In this document: piece by piece, positions 15,372 through 23,758 of the stretch
Layout of the letters: each line of letters starts with the position of its first letter
How positions within the stretch are numbered: position 1 is the stretch's first letter
DNA from: CAZRHH01 sp964599885
Lineage (GTDB): Bacteria; Chloroflexota; Dehalococcoidia; DSTF01; JACRBR01
Direction: 5' to 3'
Assembly (NCBI GenBank): GCA_964599885.1
Contig: CAZRHH010000016.1
Location: forward strand, 1 to 54,290
DNA length: 54,290 nucleotides
Translations under genes and position numbers: made by a program
Notes under the pieces: generated by a model
What the model saw: the letters and a program-made list of their open reading frames with translations, nothing else
Databases searched by the model: none
Told to the model about the DNA's origin: nothing

Positions 15372-16454
15372 TCAGCCGACGAATTGCAGCTTCGGCGCCT
15401 TGCTCATAACGCGCGTCTTGCCGTCCTGGAGCACGATCATGTCCTCGATGCGCACACCGCCCCAGCCGGTGACGTAGATCCCCGGCTCGATCGTGAACAC
15501 CATGTTGTCGTTCAGGACATCGTTCGATGCCCGCGAGACGCGCGGCGACTCATGTACTTCCAGCCCGATGCCGTGCCCGAGACCGTGCCCAAACGTCTCG
15601 CCATAGCCTGCCGCCTCGATGACGTTGTGCGCGATCATGTGGCAGTCGTTGCCGGTCATGCCGGGCTTCACCATGTCTTCCGCGGTCAGCTGCGCCGTCA
15701 GCACGATGTCGTAGATCTTCTTGAACTGATCGTCGGGCTTGCCGAGGAAGATCGTGCGCGTCAGGTCGGACATGTAGCCGCCGACATCGCAACCCATATC
15801 GATCACAACGCCCTCGCCTGCTTCCAGCTTGCGGTCACGCGGATAGGCGTGCGGCATCGCACCCCACGGGCCGCCGGCGACGATGGTGTCGAACGACAGC
15901 CCGTCGCCGCCGTGCTCGCGGATGTACTTTTCGATCTCCCACGCGACTTGCTTCTCGGTCCAGCCCGGCTCGACGCGCTGGGCGACATCAGTAAACGCCG
16001 CGTCGCCGAGGTCGACGGCCTTTTGCAGCACGTCGATCTCGCCCGGCTCCTTGTACAGCCGCAGCGCCTCCACGAGCCCGCTGACAGGCGCCAGGCTCGG
16101 CCGAGCATCCTCGGCGAGTTCGGCGAGGCTCTTTTTGAACTGGCTGTGCGTCGCCACCGTCATGTCGTTCGATTCGAAGGCGATCTTCTTGCCGCCCAAG
16201 CCCTCGAACAACGTCGCCATCCAGGGCGTGCCGGTGATCGTCTTGTGCAGCCGGAAGTCGGGGGCCTGCGTCGCGCTTTGTTCGTAGTAACGAAAGTCGG
16301 TCGCGATGATCGCGTCGTCGGGCGTGATCAGCAGGTAGCCGGCCGATCCGGTGAAACCGCTCAGATAGCGCCGGTTCTGCGCGTTCGAGATCAGCGCGCC
16401 GTCGAGTTCCCGCTCGCTCAGAGCTGTGCGGAGGCGTTGAAGTCGCTCATTCAT
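15372..16454 (-). CDS. M24 family Xaa-Pro aminopeptidase
   Basis: A 360-aa metallopeptidase removing N-terminal residues before proline. The N-terminal creatinase-like domain (residues 1-130) is followed by the pita-bread catalytic domain. Metal ligands are visible in VIDMGCDVGGYMSDLTRT (two Asp), GHGLGHGIGLEVHE (His), FTIEPGIYV (Glu) and GVRIEDM (Glu). It lies between aroQ and efp on the same strand, the common aroQ-pepP-efp order. ATG at 16454 follows AAGGA. Confidence 0.95.
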   Translation of the reverse strand: MNERLQRLRTALSERELDGALISNAQNRRYLSGFTGSAGYLLITPDDAIIATDFRYYEQSATQAPDFRLHKTITGTPWMATLFEGLGGKKIAFESNDMTVATHSQFKKSLAELAEDARPSLAPVSGLVEALRLYKEPGEIDVLQKAVDLGDAAFTDVAQRVEPGWTEKQVAWEIEKYIREHGGDGLSFDTIVAGGPWGAMPHAYPRDRKLEAGEGVVIDMGCDVGGYMSDLTRTIFLGKPDDQFKKIYDIVLTAQLTAEDMVKPGMTGNDCHMIAHNVIEAAGYGETFGHGLGHGIGLEVHESPRVSRASNDVLNDNMVFTIEPGIYVTGWGGVRIEDMIVLQDGKTRVMSKAPKLQFVG

Positions 16455-16484
16455 ACAGATTCCTTGCTGATTCCGCGCCTGACG

Positions 16485-16925
16485 CTAGTGGCTGCCCTTC
16501 AGCAGCCGCACGAGCGCTTCGAGCGCCAGTTCATATCCATGCGCCCCGAGCCCGACGATCGCGCCCGCCACCACCGGAGAAAGCAACGAGTGGTGGCGGA
16601 TCTCTTCGCGCTTCCAGACGTTGGATATGTGTACTTCGACGACCGGAAAGCCGACGGCCGCCACCGCGTCCCGCAGCGCAAGGCTGGTGTGGGTGAAGGC
16701 GCCGGCGTTGATGATCAGGCCCTGCGCCTGCGGCTGCTCGCGCTGTAGCCAGTCGATCAGCTCGCCCTCGCCGTTGGCCTGGAACGACCGCACCTCGGCG
16801 CCCAGGGCTGCGGCACGGTCTGCCAGCGTCCGTTCGATGTCCGCCAGGGTGGCGGTGCCGTAGATCTCCGGCTCGCGGCTGCCCAGCGTGTTCAGATTCG
16901 GCCCGTTGATGAGAAGGATGCGCAT
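16485..16925 (-). CDS. aroQ: type II 3-dehydroquinate dehydratase
   Basis: A 146-aa shikimate-pathway enzyme converting 3-dehydroquinate to 3-dehydroshikimate. It has the NGPNLN..LGSREPEIYG N-terminus with the catalytic tyrosine, FQANGEGELIDWL, INAGAFTHTSLALRDA (NPGAYTHTS-like with Ala for Pro) and EVHISNVWKRE with the catalytic histidine. Two in-frame ATG codons exist; the second (16925) is chosen because a TACAAT -10 box overlaps the first (16934) and lies 7 nt before the second. Confidence 0.95.
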   Translation of the reverse strand: MRILLINGPNLNTLGSREPEIYGTATLADIERTLADRAAALGAEVRSFQANGEGELIDWLQREQPQAQGLIINAGAFTHTSLALRDAVAAVGFPVVEVHISNVWKREEIRHHSLLSPVVAGAIVGLGAHGYELALEALVRLLKGSH

Positions 16926-16932
16926 CGGGCGC

Positions 16933-16938
16933 ATTGTA
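16933..16938 (-). promoter_or_regulatory. -10 box giving a leaderless aroQ transcript
   Basis: Minus-strand TACAAT followed by 7 nt and ATG (16925). The sequence TACAATGCGCC recurs before rmlD at 30792-30797. Confidence 0.5.
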
Positions 16939-17095
16939 GCGACAAGCGGTTGCCAGCGATAAGGGCCGGGTCGAAATCCGCGTACACGACATAATCGCGT
17001 CCCAATAAGTGCAGCTAACGGCGGTGGATGCCGAGAACTACAGGTGAGGGTGGGGGCGATCCTGCACGTTTCCGTTGAACCAGGAGCGGTGAGGC

Positions 17096-18331
17096 ATGGG
17101 TAAGGACGTCAACGAAGACCTGATCGAGGCGACAATCCAGCGCGTCGCCGCGGCGCGAGCGGCACAACAGGGCGGCGATTCCGAAGCTTTCGACGACCAA
17201 TCGCGCGATGAAGCGCCGTCCAGCGCATCGGTGGCGCCAGACGACGACGAGTCCGAAAGCGTGATCGAGCGGACGATCCGGCGCGTCGCGGCGGAGAAGG
17301 CGGCGCGCGTCGCGCGGCCGGAACAGCCGTGGGAGGACGCCGAGCCAGGTTCGTCGCCGGAGATCGAGGCGACGATTCGCCGCGTCGCCGCCGAACAGGC
17401 AGCACGCGCGGCCGAGACCGACGAGCCGGCGGCGGAGATTGAAACGACTCCAGAACCCGCGGACGAAGCCGCGCCAACGATTGTCATGCCCGTCGCCGAA
17501 GCGGTAGCGCCGGAGATCCTCCCCGAACCGCGCGAGGCGCCCCGCCTGCACGCCGTCGATGACGAGGATGAGTCGCCCGAGTCCGCGCCGGCGAAAACGG
17601 CGCGTGGCGAGCGAGTGGCCGCAGAGCGCACGGCGCCGCAGCCTGTCGCGTCTGCCACTAACGGTACGGGGCGCCCCACCGGCAGTTCGCCCGCGCTTGA
17701 GGCGGTGAGCAGGATCGAACTGGGGCTCGCTGACACGGCGCAGACGATGCGCACGCTGATCGACCGGCTCGACTCGCTGCTGCCGGTACTCGAGCGTATC
17801 GCCGATGCGCCGGCCACCGCCCAGGCAACACCGCCGACCCAGTTCAACCCCGTCCAGCAACCGCAGGGCGAGTGGGACGACGTGCCGGCGCTGCCCCGCA
17901 TGCCGATGGGCCAGATCCCGCGCCCGGCGATCATGCGCGACCCCTCGCCGCAGACGGCGACGGCCGAGCACCTGGTGCCGACGGAGGCCGAAGTGATCGA
18001 CACGCGGCCGATCCCCAAGCCGCTGCCGCCGTTGCAGATCGAGCCGAAGCGCGGATTCGATTTGCTGCCGCGCACCTACCGCATCACGGTCGAAGACAAG
18101 CGGCGCGGCGTCGACCTGGTACCGCTGCACCGGGCGCTGTTGAGCATGGACGGCGTCAAGGACATGTCGCTGCTTAGCTACAACAACGGCGTCGCAATCG
18201 TGGCGTTGGAAACGCTGAACGATCTCGAGCCGGACGTGCTCGGTTCGTTCGTCGGCCGTGCGATGTCACGGGATGCGCGCGTCGAGGTACACAACGAGCG
18301 GACGTGGGTCGTGAAGTTGGCAGAGGACTAG
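17096..18331 (+). CDS. disordered protein with three short helix repeats and a C-terminal alpha/beta domain
   Basis: A 411-aa protein of no family I recognise. A motif near IExTIxRVAAExAAR occurs three times, at residues 10-23, 57-71 and 90-104, separated by acidic disordered linkers. Residues 105-205 are Pro/Glu/Ala-rich and disordered. A predicted helix follows at 205-240 (SRIELGLADTAQTMRTLIDRLDSLLPVLERI), then more linker, and the last 95 residues from RGFDLLPRTYRITVED form a compact alpha/beta domain (PLHRALLSMDGVKDMSLLSY, RVEVHNERTWVVKLAED). ATG at 17096 follows AGGAG. The GGDEF-like gene starts 7 nt after it. The layout suggests a scaffold or adaptor; this is inference. Confidence 0.8.
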   Translation: MGKDVNEDLIEATIQRVAAARAAQQGGDSEAFDDQSRDEAPSSASVAPDDDESESVIERTIRRVAAEKAARVARPEQPWEDAEPGSSPEIEATIRRVAAEQAARAAETDEPAAEIETTPEPADEAAPTIVMPVAEAVAPEILPEPREAPRLHAVDDEDESPESAPAKTARGERVAAERTAPQPVASATNGTGRPTGSSPALEAVSRIELGLADTAQTMRTLIDRLDSLLPVLERIADAPATAQATPPTQFNPVQQPQGEWDDVPALPRMPMGQIPRPAIMRDPSPQTATAEHLVPTEAEVIDTRPIPKPLPPLQIEPKRGFDLLPRTYRITVEDKRRGVDLVPLHRALLSMDGVKDMSLLSYNNGVAIVALETLNDLEPDVLGSFVGRAMSRDARVEVHNERTWVVKLAED

Positions 18332-18338
18332 AAGACAC

Positions 18339-19523
18339 ATGCGCTGGCTCCCGAAGAAGAAGGACGACAAGGCTCCAGAATCGGAGTCGTATATCGCGAT
18401 CGAGTCGGTGGCCTCTTCGCGTCCCGCTGGGCGCGAAGGGCGGCTGTTCGATCTCGTCATTCTGTCGCTCTATTTGCACAGCGCCGGCAGCACCAGCGAG
18501 ATGATGGGCGCGTTCATCGAAAAGGCGCCTGACGTCACCGAGGCGATCTTCGTCTACCCGTTGCTGCTCGACAAGAAGCGCGACGTGCTGTCGGCGGCGC
18601 CGCTCGAAGGCATCGTCGAGCGCCGCCTCGAAGCGGCGATGGATGCGTTTCAGGAAGACCTCACGTCGATCGAATTCGACATGCCGATCAGCCACTTCCG
18701 CCGGGAGATCCTGGAACAGGGTGAAGTCGTCATCCGCGATTCGCTCGTGGAGTTGTGGCACGGCGTGATCGACGAAGAGCGGGCGTTGATTGCCGAGCAG
18801 GCGCTAGGCATCAAGAAGGTCGCGCTCGTCCCAATGCTCGTCGAGGGTGAGCCGTACGGCGTCGTCGCGTTCGGCTTCGACAAGCTGGACATTGATGCCG
18901 AGATGGTCGAGTTGATGGTCGGGCACTTTACGCTGGCCCTGCGCGATCTCGCGAACCAGGAAGACACCGCCCGCTTCAACGACATCGACCCGGTGACCTG
19001 GGTGTACAACAAGCGCTACGTGAGCGAGGCGATCGAGGCGGAACTCGTGCGCTGTGGCCGCTATGCGAAAGCGCTGTCGGTCGTCGTCATCGATCTCGAT
19101 GACTTCACGAACTTCAACACCGCGTACGGACAGTCGATGGGCGACCGGTTGCTGCGGAGTGCCGCCGTCAGCCTGGCCGAAGCGGTGTCGCCCCCGGAGA
19201 TCGTGGCAAGGCTCAAGGATGACGAGTTCGCCGTCGTGCTGCCGGAGACGAATCGCGCGGCCGCGGTGTCGGTCACGACGCGGCTGCTCGCCAGCCTCTC
19301 GCAGGTATCAGTCTTCGGAGACGACGGCTCGCCGGAGCCGATGAAGGCGTCGGTCGCCATCGTCTGCTTCCCGGAAGATGGCACGTCGGCCAAGGACCTG
19401 CTCGACGGCGCGATGGCCGACCTGGGCCAGGCGAAGAAGGAGCGCGACCAGATGGAAAAGACGCAAGCCACGCGTCCCATCAACCCGCTCGCCCGCGCCG
19501 CCGGCGAACGCGCCCGCCCGTAG
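18339..19523 (+). CDS. GAF plus degenerate GGDEF protein
   Basis: A 394-aa cytoplasmic protein. Residues about 35-205 look like a GAF-type sensor (VALVPMLVEGEPYGVVAFGFD at its end). Residues about 215-375 are a GGDEF domain (DPVTWVYNKRYVSEAIEAEL, VVVIDLDDFTNFNTAYGQSMGDRLLR). The signature loop reads LKDDEFAVVLPET, so GG is replaced by KD. Such loops usually do not make cyclic di-GMP and may sense GTP or bind partners. It lies 7 nt after the repeat-helix gene, on whose translation it probably depends. The stop abuts that of the convergent HAD gene. Confidence 0.88.
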   Translation: MRWLPKKKDDKAPESESYIAIESVASSRPAGREGRLFDLVILSLYLHSAGSTSEMMGAFIEKAPDVTEAIFVYPLLLDKKRDVLSAAPLEGIVERRLEAAMDAFQEDLTSIEFDMPISHFRREILEQGEVVIRDSLVELWHGVIDEERALIAEQALGIKKVALVPMLVEGEPYGVVAFGFDKLDIDAEMVELMVGHFTLALRDLANQEDTARFNDIDPVTWVYNKRYVSEAIEAELVRCGRYAKALSVVVIDLDDFTNFNTAYGQSMGDRLLRSAAVSLAEAVSPPEIVARLKDDEFAVVLPETNRAAAVSVTTRLLASLSQVSVFGDDGSPEPMKASVAIVCFPEDGTSAKDLLDGAMADLGQAKKERDQMEKTQATRPINPLARAAGERARP

Positions 19524-20273
19524 CTACGCCTCCGCGTCGAACCGTTCAATGACACCACGCAGCTCGCGCAGGTGCTCGATGATCGCATCCGCTGGCGGTT
19601 CGAAGCCGTCCGTCGGGCGGGTGACGTATTGCCGTGTCAGCACGGCCTGCATCCCGCACGCTTTCGCGCCGATGACATCGTGCAGGGGGCTATCGCCGAC
19701 GAACACGGCCTCGCCGCACTCGACATCCAACTCGCGCATCGCCTTCTCGAACAGCGACGCATGCGGCTTCCGCCAGCCCTCGTCGGCCGATACGACGACG
19801 CTCCGCATGTACTCCTCAAAGCCATGCTTTCGCAGCATCGCGCGGATGGCTGGTTCGCCCGCAAGCGTATTGGTGACGCAGCCGATCGCGTAGTCGCGCG
19901 CCAGATCGGCGACGGCGTCGAGCGTCCCGTCCGCGCAGAGCAGGCTGTCGATCTCGGTCGCGAACAGCGGCGGTGTGATCTCCAGTAGCAACCTTGCATC
20001 CAGCTCGAGACCAAGCGCGCGGCAGCCTCGGTCTATCCACGCGTGTGACGGCGGCTGATCAACGCGCGCGCTGTTCTGGAAGTAGGTTTCCGACGAAGCC
20101 CGCAGTTCGTCCGACACGGCCCGTTGGAGCGCCGCGGCGTCGGGGAGGTCATCGCGTCCCAGGCGTTGCACCAGCGTCGAACGCATCGTTTCGTATGCGG
20201 CGGGCAATCTGTCCGGCTGCGAGTTGAAGTCCCACAACGTATGACCGAGATCGAAGATCACCGCGCGGATCAA
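19524..20273 (-). CDS. HAD-superfamily phosphatase-like hydrolase
   Basis: A 249-aa HAD hydrolase. Motif I is IFDLGHTLWDFN with the nucleophile Asp but Gly in place of the second Asp, a common variant. Motif II lies near VTNTLAG, motif III is WRKPHASLF and motif IV is FVGDSPLHDVIGA. The cap is helical (residues 15-100). It starts at TTG 20273, which overlaps the stop of the TIM-barrel gene (TTGA); no internal ATG would keep motif I. Substrate unknown; operon context points to a sugar phosphate. Confidence 0.85.
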   Translation of the reverse strand: MIRAVIFDLGHTLWDFNSQPDRLPAAYETMRSTLVQRLGRDDLPDAAALQRAVSDELRASSETYFQNSARVDQPPSHAWIDRGCRALGLELDARLLLEITPPLFATEIDSLLCADGTLDAVADLARDYAIGCVTNTLAGEPAIRAMLRKHGFEEYMRSVVVSADEGWRKPHASLFEKAMRELDVECGEAVFVGDSPLHDVIGAKACGMQAVLTRQYVTRPTDGFEPPADAIIEHLRELRGVIERFDAEA

Positions 20274-21223
20274 CGGACCGCAGGCTCCATCTCGATATCG
20301 ATTATGCCGTCCGCCGGAAGTGGCGCGCGCTCGACGATCGGCGCAGCTGGCGCCGCTGAGGCGGGGACCGTCGCCGCCAGTAAGTGCTGCCGTGCGATCA
20401 TCTGCAGCACGCCACGGAGGTAGCGCGCCGCCCGCGGCACCGCCGTTTCCGGATCTTCCACGCCGGTGTAGTCGATGTGTACGAAGCCGCGGTAGCGTTC
20501 GAGTTTCAGCGTGCGCAGCATTTCTGGCCAGTGCAGGGCGGCGTCGGCGCCATCGTCGCGCACGTCGTGAAGGTGCGCGTGCGCCTGGACGACGCGCATC
20601 GCATCGATCCCGCCGCGGCCGCCGAGGTCCGCCGGGTCGAGGCACACCCGCAGCCACGGCGACCCGACGTCGTGCACCATTTGCGCGAGCTGCATCGGCG
20701 TGCCGACGATGCCGTCGGCGCGGTTGTTCTGGAGCGCCAGCACGATGCCGCGCTCGGCTGCGTGGTCCGCGCACTGGCGGAGGGCAAACGTGACGTCGGA
20801 CCAGAGCTTGCGCGTGTTGATCTGCTTCTGGCCAAAGACTTTGCGATACAACTCGACGATCCGGCCCGGTTCCGGATCGGCGGCCGCGGGTGGCAGCCAA
20901 CCCGCGAACACGCGGACGACGGGCGCCCCCAGATACGACGCGACATCGATCCACTGCCGCACCTTCTGCACTTCGCCGGCGCGCGTCGCGTCCGGCCCGA
21001 AGTCGTTGCTGACGGCGACACCGGCGATGGTCAGTTGCAGATCGGCGCAGAGCTTCTTCACGTCGCGCAGATAGATCGGATCCGTGGTCGGGAAGTGCAT
21101 ATCGACGAACTCGACGCCATCCAGCTCCATCTCCTCCGCGCAGAGCCGCAGCCATTCGCGCTGATCGATGCGGCCGGCGCGAAACGCGGCGTGGTACGAC
21201 CACGAACTGCAGCCAAGTTTCAT
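20270..21223 (-). CDS. TIM-barrel sugar isomerase/epimerase-family protein
   Basis: A 317-aa xylose-isomerase-like (AP endonuclease family 2) barrel: MKLGCSSWSYHAAFRAG, EEMELDGVEFVDMHFP, RVFAGWLPP, ALQNNRADGIVG, CLDPADLGGRGG, VQAHAHLHDVRDD and GFVHIDYTG. Glu, Asp and His residues on these strands form a likely divalent metal site. The last 40 residues are an Ala/Pro-rich extension. ATG at 21223 overlaps the PIG-L stop (TGATG) with GGAGG before it. Together with the deacetylase and HAD gene it suggests processing of an N-acetylated sugar derivative. Confidence 0.88.
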   Translation of the reverse strand: MKLGCSSWSYHAAFRAGRIDQREWLRLCAEEMELDGVEFVDMHFPTTDPIYLRDVKKLCADLQLTIAGVAVSNDFGPDATRAGEVQKVRQWIDVASYLGAPVVRVFAGWLPPAAADPEPGRIVELYRKVFGQKQINTRKLWSDVTFALRQCADHAAERGIVLALQNNRADGIVGTPMQLAQMVHDVGSPWLRVCLDPADLGGRGGIDAMRVVQAHAHLHDVRDDGADAALHWPEMLRTLKLERYRGFVHIDYTGVEDPETAVPRAARYLRGVLQMIARQHLLAATVPASAAPAAPIVERAPLPADGIIDIEMEPAVR

Positions 21224-22047
21224 CAGACGTCCTCCGTGATCTGCTGATCCCTGGCCAGCGATTCGATCCCGCCAAAACGCGTGCGCCGGAATCCTTCGGC
21301 GTACCGGCAACCGAGTCCCGATCGCTTTGCCACTGCCTCGCCGGCGTGCTTCATCTGACGATCGATGACGCCGCGACGTTCGGACGGGGCGTGCGGGTCG
21401 AGCGTCGCCAGCGTAGGCACGTCGAGGCCGGACGCGCGCAGTTGATGCTGCATATCGGCGACGGTCAGCACCATTTGCGCTTCGTGCTTGCAGAGCGCGT
21501 CAATCTTCGTCTCAATCGTCGCGTCGATGTCGACGTACTTGTTCTGGTCGCGCGGCGACTTCGCGAAGTACCAGCTTTCTCCGACGTAATGCGGCTCCAA
21601 ACCGTCGCGTAGCTGCTCCGGATAGAAGTTCGGGAAGTGGGCGAAGCTCGTCGCCTCGTTCGCCGCGGTAGCGACCGCGCGGTGGTCCGGGTGCCCCTCG
21701 TACGGGGTGAAGGCGTCCCACGAGAAGACGATGTCCGGCCGCACTTCGCGGATGATGCGCATGAACTCCCCCCGTAGCTGCTTCGGAGGAGCATCATACG
21801 CCAGATCGCCGTCCGAGTACCCGAGAGGGATGACGCGGTTGACGCCGAGCACCGCCGCCGCGCCGTTCAGCTCGGCGTCGCGGACGGCGCGCAGTTCGTC
21901 CGCGCTCAGCTCGAACGAGCCCTTGTCGTTGTCCGTGGCGCAGACGACGGTGACGTCGTGGCCCGCGGCGGCGAACCTGGCGATCGTGCCGCCCGCGAAG
22001 AACTCCATGTCGTCGCCGTGTGCTTCGAAGACGAGAACGCGCTTCAT
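21223..22047 (-). CDS. PIG-L family de-N-acetylase
   Basis: A 274-aa LmbE/PIG-L zinc deacetylase that removes an acetyl group from N-acetylglucosamine-like substrates (as in mycothiol, bacillithiol or GPI-type pathways). Metal and catalytic residues: EAHGDDMEF (His-x-Asp-Asp, with Gly for the usual Pro) and the distal GHPDHRAVA. ATG at 22047 is preceded by a TAGAAT box 7 nt upstream and no SD. It leads an operon with overlapping TIM-barrel and HAD genes. Exact substrate unknown. Confidence 0.9.
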   Translation of the reverse strand: MKRVLVFEAHGDDMEFFAGGTIARFAAAGHDVTVVCATDNDKGSFELSADELRAVRDAELNGAAAVLGVNRVIPLGYSDGDLAYDAPPKQLRGEFMRIIREVRPDIVFSWDAFTPYEGHPDHRAVATAANEATSFAHFPNFYPEQLRDGLEPHYVGESWYFAKSPRDQNKYVDIDATIETKIDALCKHEAQMVLTVADMQHQLRASGLDVPTLATLDPHAPSERRGVIDRQMKHAGEAVAKRSGLGCRYAEGFRRTRFGGIESLARDQQITEDV

Positions 22048-22054
22048 GTGGCCT

Positions 22055-22060
22055 ATTCTA
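22055..22060 (-). promoter_or_regulatory. -10 box giving a leaderless transcript
   Basis: Minus-strand TAGAAT, then 7 nt, then ATG of the PIG-L gene at 22047. Confidence 0.5.
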
Positions 22061-22094
22061 CGGATTGCGGCCCGTGGCGGAAGCGGCGACGGGG

Positions 22095-22126
22095 TTATCC
22101 GCAGATGTCGCAGATGTAGAGGATGG
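22095..22126. repeat. dispersed TTATCC-CAGATGT element, copy 1
   Basis: TTATCCGCAGATGTCGCAGA followed by TGTAGAGGATG. It is a direct repeat of the element at 23629-23659; the two flank the ceramidase-fold gene. Similar TTATCCACAGAT-type sequences occur between genes in many genomes. Confidence 0.6.
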
Positions 22127-22181
22127 GGTAATCGTGGAGATGGCAATGGAGCGCGCCGACGACGGCGGCCTCACCCCCCAG

Positions 22182-22209
22182 CCCCCTCTCCAAAGGGTTG
22201 GAGAGGGGG
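22182..22209. repeat. perfect 12-bp inverted repeat
   Basis: CCCCCTCTCCAA pairs exactly with TTGGAGAGGGGG around a 4-nt loop (AGGG). No T-run follows on either strand, so it does not look like a simple terminator. The C-rich hairpin preceded by CCTCACCCCCCAGC looks like a mobile-repeat (REP-like) type seen between genes in other bacteria. Confidence 0.6.
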
Positions 22210-22275
22210 AGCTCAACTCGGAGATCGCGCCAATAGGACCATCCGATCGAACGGGACGAACCTGGGGGTTCATCC

Positions 22276-23619
22276 CTACGCCGCGGTGGTTCCGAAGGGG
22301 CGGAGCATTCCGACGGCGGCCTCCCGAAACGTCGCTTCGGCGCTCTCATCGAGGATGGCGACGCCGGGCTCGTACCCGCCTTCGGCGAAGGCGTGCGCTG
22401 GCGGGACGTAGAAGACGTGGTGGTTTGTGTAGCAGGCGATCATCAGGTGCGGCACGCTCGCAGCCGCGCGGATCGCGTGGGCACTTTCGGCGAAGAACTC
22501 GCCGGGGAGGCCGAGAACGGCGCATCCGGGGCCGAAGCTGATCGCCTGCACCTCCGGGTGCAGCGTGCGCGGCACCTGATCGCCGCGCAATCGGCTGGCA
22601 AGGAAGCGCTCGGCGCCGATCATGTTCATCTGCTCCATCACGCGCCGCCGCGCTTCGACGTCATCCGCCGCCGCCACACGTTCGCGTTCGAGCGCCGCCC
22701 ATCGCTCCTTGTAGGTCTCCGGCTCTGGCAGTTGTCGCATGGCCACGTCCACGTGCTCGCTGACGACGCTGATCTTCGGCTCGATCAGCGCGCCCGTCGT
22801 GACGGCCTTGTCAGTGAGTTCGTGCCAGCGGATGTTCCACGTCTTGTGCTGGCGTCCGAGCGGACGCAATTCCTGCAGCCGTCGCGCCGCTTCGGAGCCG
22901 ATGATCGATCCGACGCGCTGCGCCTCGTCGTGCGTCTGCTCGATCCACGACGGGTTGACGTCGCCGCAAGCGCCGTTGAGGAAGACGACGGGCGCATCGC
23001 CAAGCGCGTTCTTGACGGTCCGCACGACGTGCCCGGGATAGTCGGCGCTGATGTGCATGTTCGTGTGATAAAGCACGGTCGCGTGACAGGCGAAGTTCAC
23101 GATCGAGCCGATCACGCCGTCGTTTGGATCCGCCGATTCGAACAGCAACACCGAAAGCACGTCGTCGATCGGCCAATCCGGATGCCGCCGGTTCTGGCTC
23201 ACCGTATCGACGCGGCCGCCGCCCGCGCGCACCGTCGCTTGCCGCAGTGCCCCGTGCGCATTGATGACGGCGCTGGCGATGAGGCGCGCCGTCGTGTCCG
23301 TCAGCTCCGCGTCGATGTCTGCGCGCAGACCGGCTGGCCCGGCGTGCGTGTGCGTTGCGCTGACCATGATGTGTTCGCCCGGCATGCCGGTCGCTTCGTG
23401 TACGAGTTGGCGGACTGCCGCCGCGAGCCCACGGTCGATGCCGACGAGATCGCAGCCGACGATCGCCGCTTGCGTCGTGCCGTCGTCGACGACGATCGCG
23501 CGTGCGTACAGGTCGTCGTGGACGCCGACCGAGCCGGACGTGCGCGCGCCGTAGCCTTCTAGGAACGTGCCGACCGGCGGCGTAATGACGGTTTCGGCGG
23601 CGCCTGCGCGGAATGTCAT
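22276..23619 (-). CDS. neutral/alkaline ceramidase-fold protein, nucleophile substituted
   Basis: A 447-aa protein of the neutral/alkaline non-lysosomal ceramidase N-terminal family. It has AGAAETVITPP, SATHTHAGP (zinc His), FACHATV (zinc His), and YPGHVV. The hexapeptide that carries the nucleophile in true ceramidases (GDVSPN) reads GDVNPS here, so Ser is Asn. There is no signal peptide, unlike secreted ceramidases. It is therefore probably a cytoplasmic relative with another amide or ester substrate, or an inactive enzyme. ATG at 23619 has no clear SD. Direct repeats flank the gene. Confidence 0.85.
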   Translation of the reverse strand: MTFRAGAAETVITPPVGTFLEGYGARTSGSVGVHDDLYARAIVVDDGTTQAAIVGCDLVGIDRGLAAAVRQLVHEATGMPGEHIMVSATHTHAGPAGLRADIDAELTDTTARLIASAVINAHGALRQATVRAGGGRVDTVSQNRRHPDWPIDDVLSVLLFESADPNDGVIGSIVNFACHATVLYHTNMHISADYPGHVVRTVKNALGDAPVVFLNGACGDVNPSWIEQTHDEAQRVGSIIGSEAARRLQELRPLGRQHKTWNIRWHELTDKAVTTGALIEPKISVVSEHVDVAMRQLPEPETYKERWAALERERVAAADDVEARRRVMEQMNMIGAERFLASRLRGDQVPRTLHPEVQAISFGPGCAVLGLPGEFFAESAHAIRAAASVPHLMIACYTNHHVFYVPPAHAFAEGGYEPGVAILDESAEATFREAAVGMLRPFGTTAA

Positions 23620-23628
23620 TTCGTTTTC

Positions 23629-23659
23629 TTATCCACAGATGTCACAGATGGGAAGGATG
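23629..23659. repeat. dispersed TTATCC-CAGATGT element, copy 2
   Basis: TTATCCACAGATGTCACAGA followed by TGGGAAGGATG, same orientation as copy 1 at 22095-22126. The remaining 23660-23758 spacer shows no gene. Confidence 0.6.
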
Positions 23660-23758
23660 AATTGATCGAGAATCATGAGTTGTTGCCGCGAATCGCTGAT
23701 GGCGAGTCCATCCAGCTTCCCGCCTCACATCGATCGCACACCCCCGCCGAAACGGCGC

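Noticed and set aside
15384..16748. 454-codon plus-strand frame across the M24 peptidase and aroQ
   Set aside because: Antisense shadow of two genes with intact active-site motifs.
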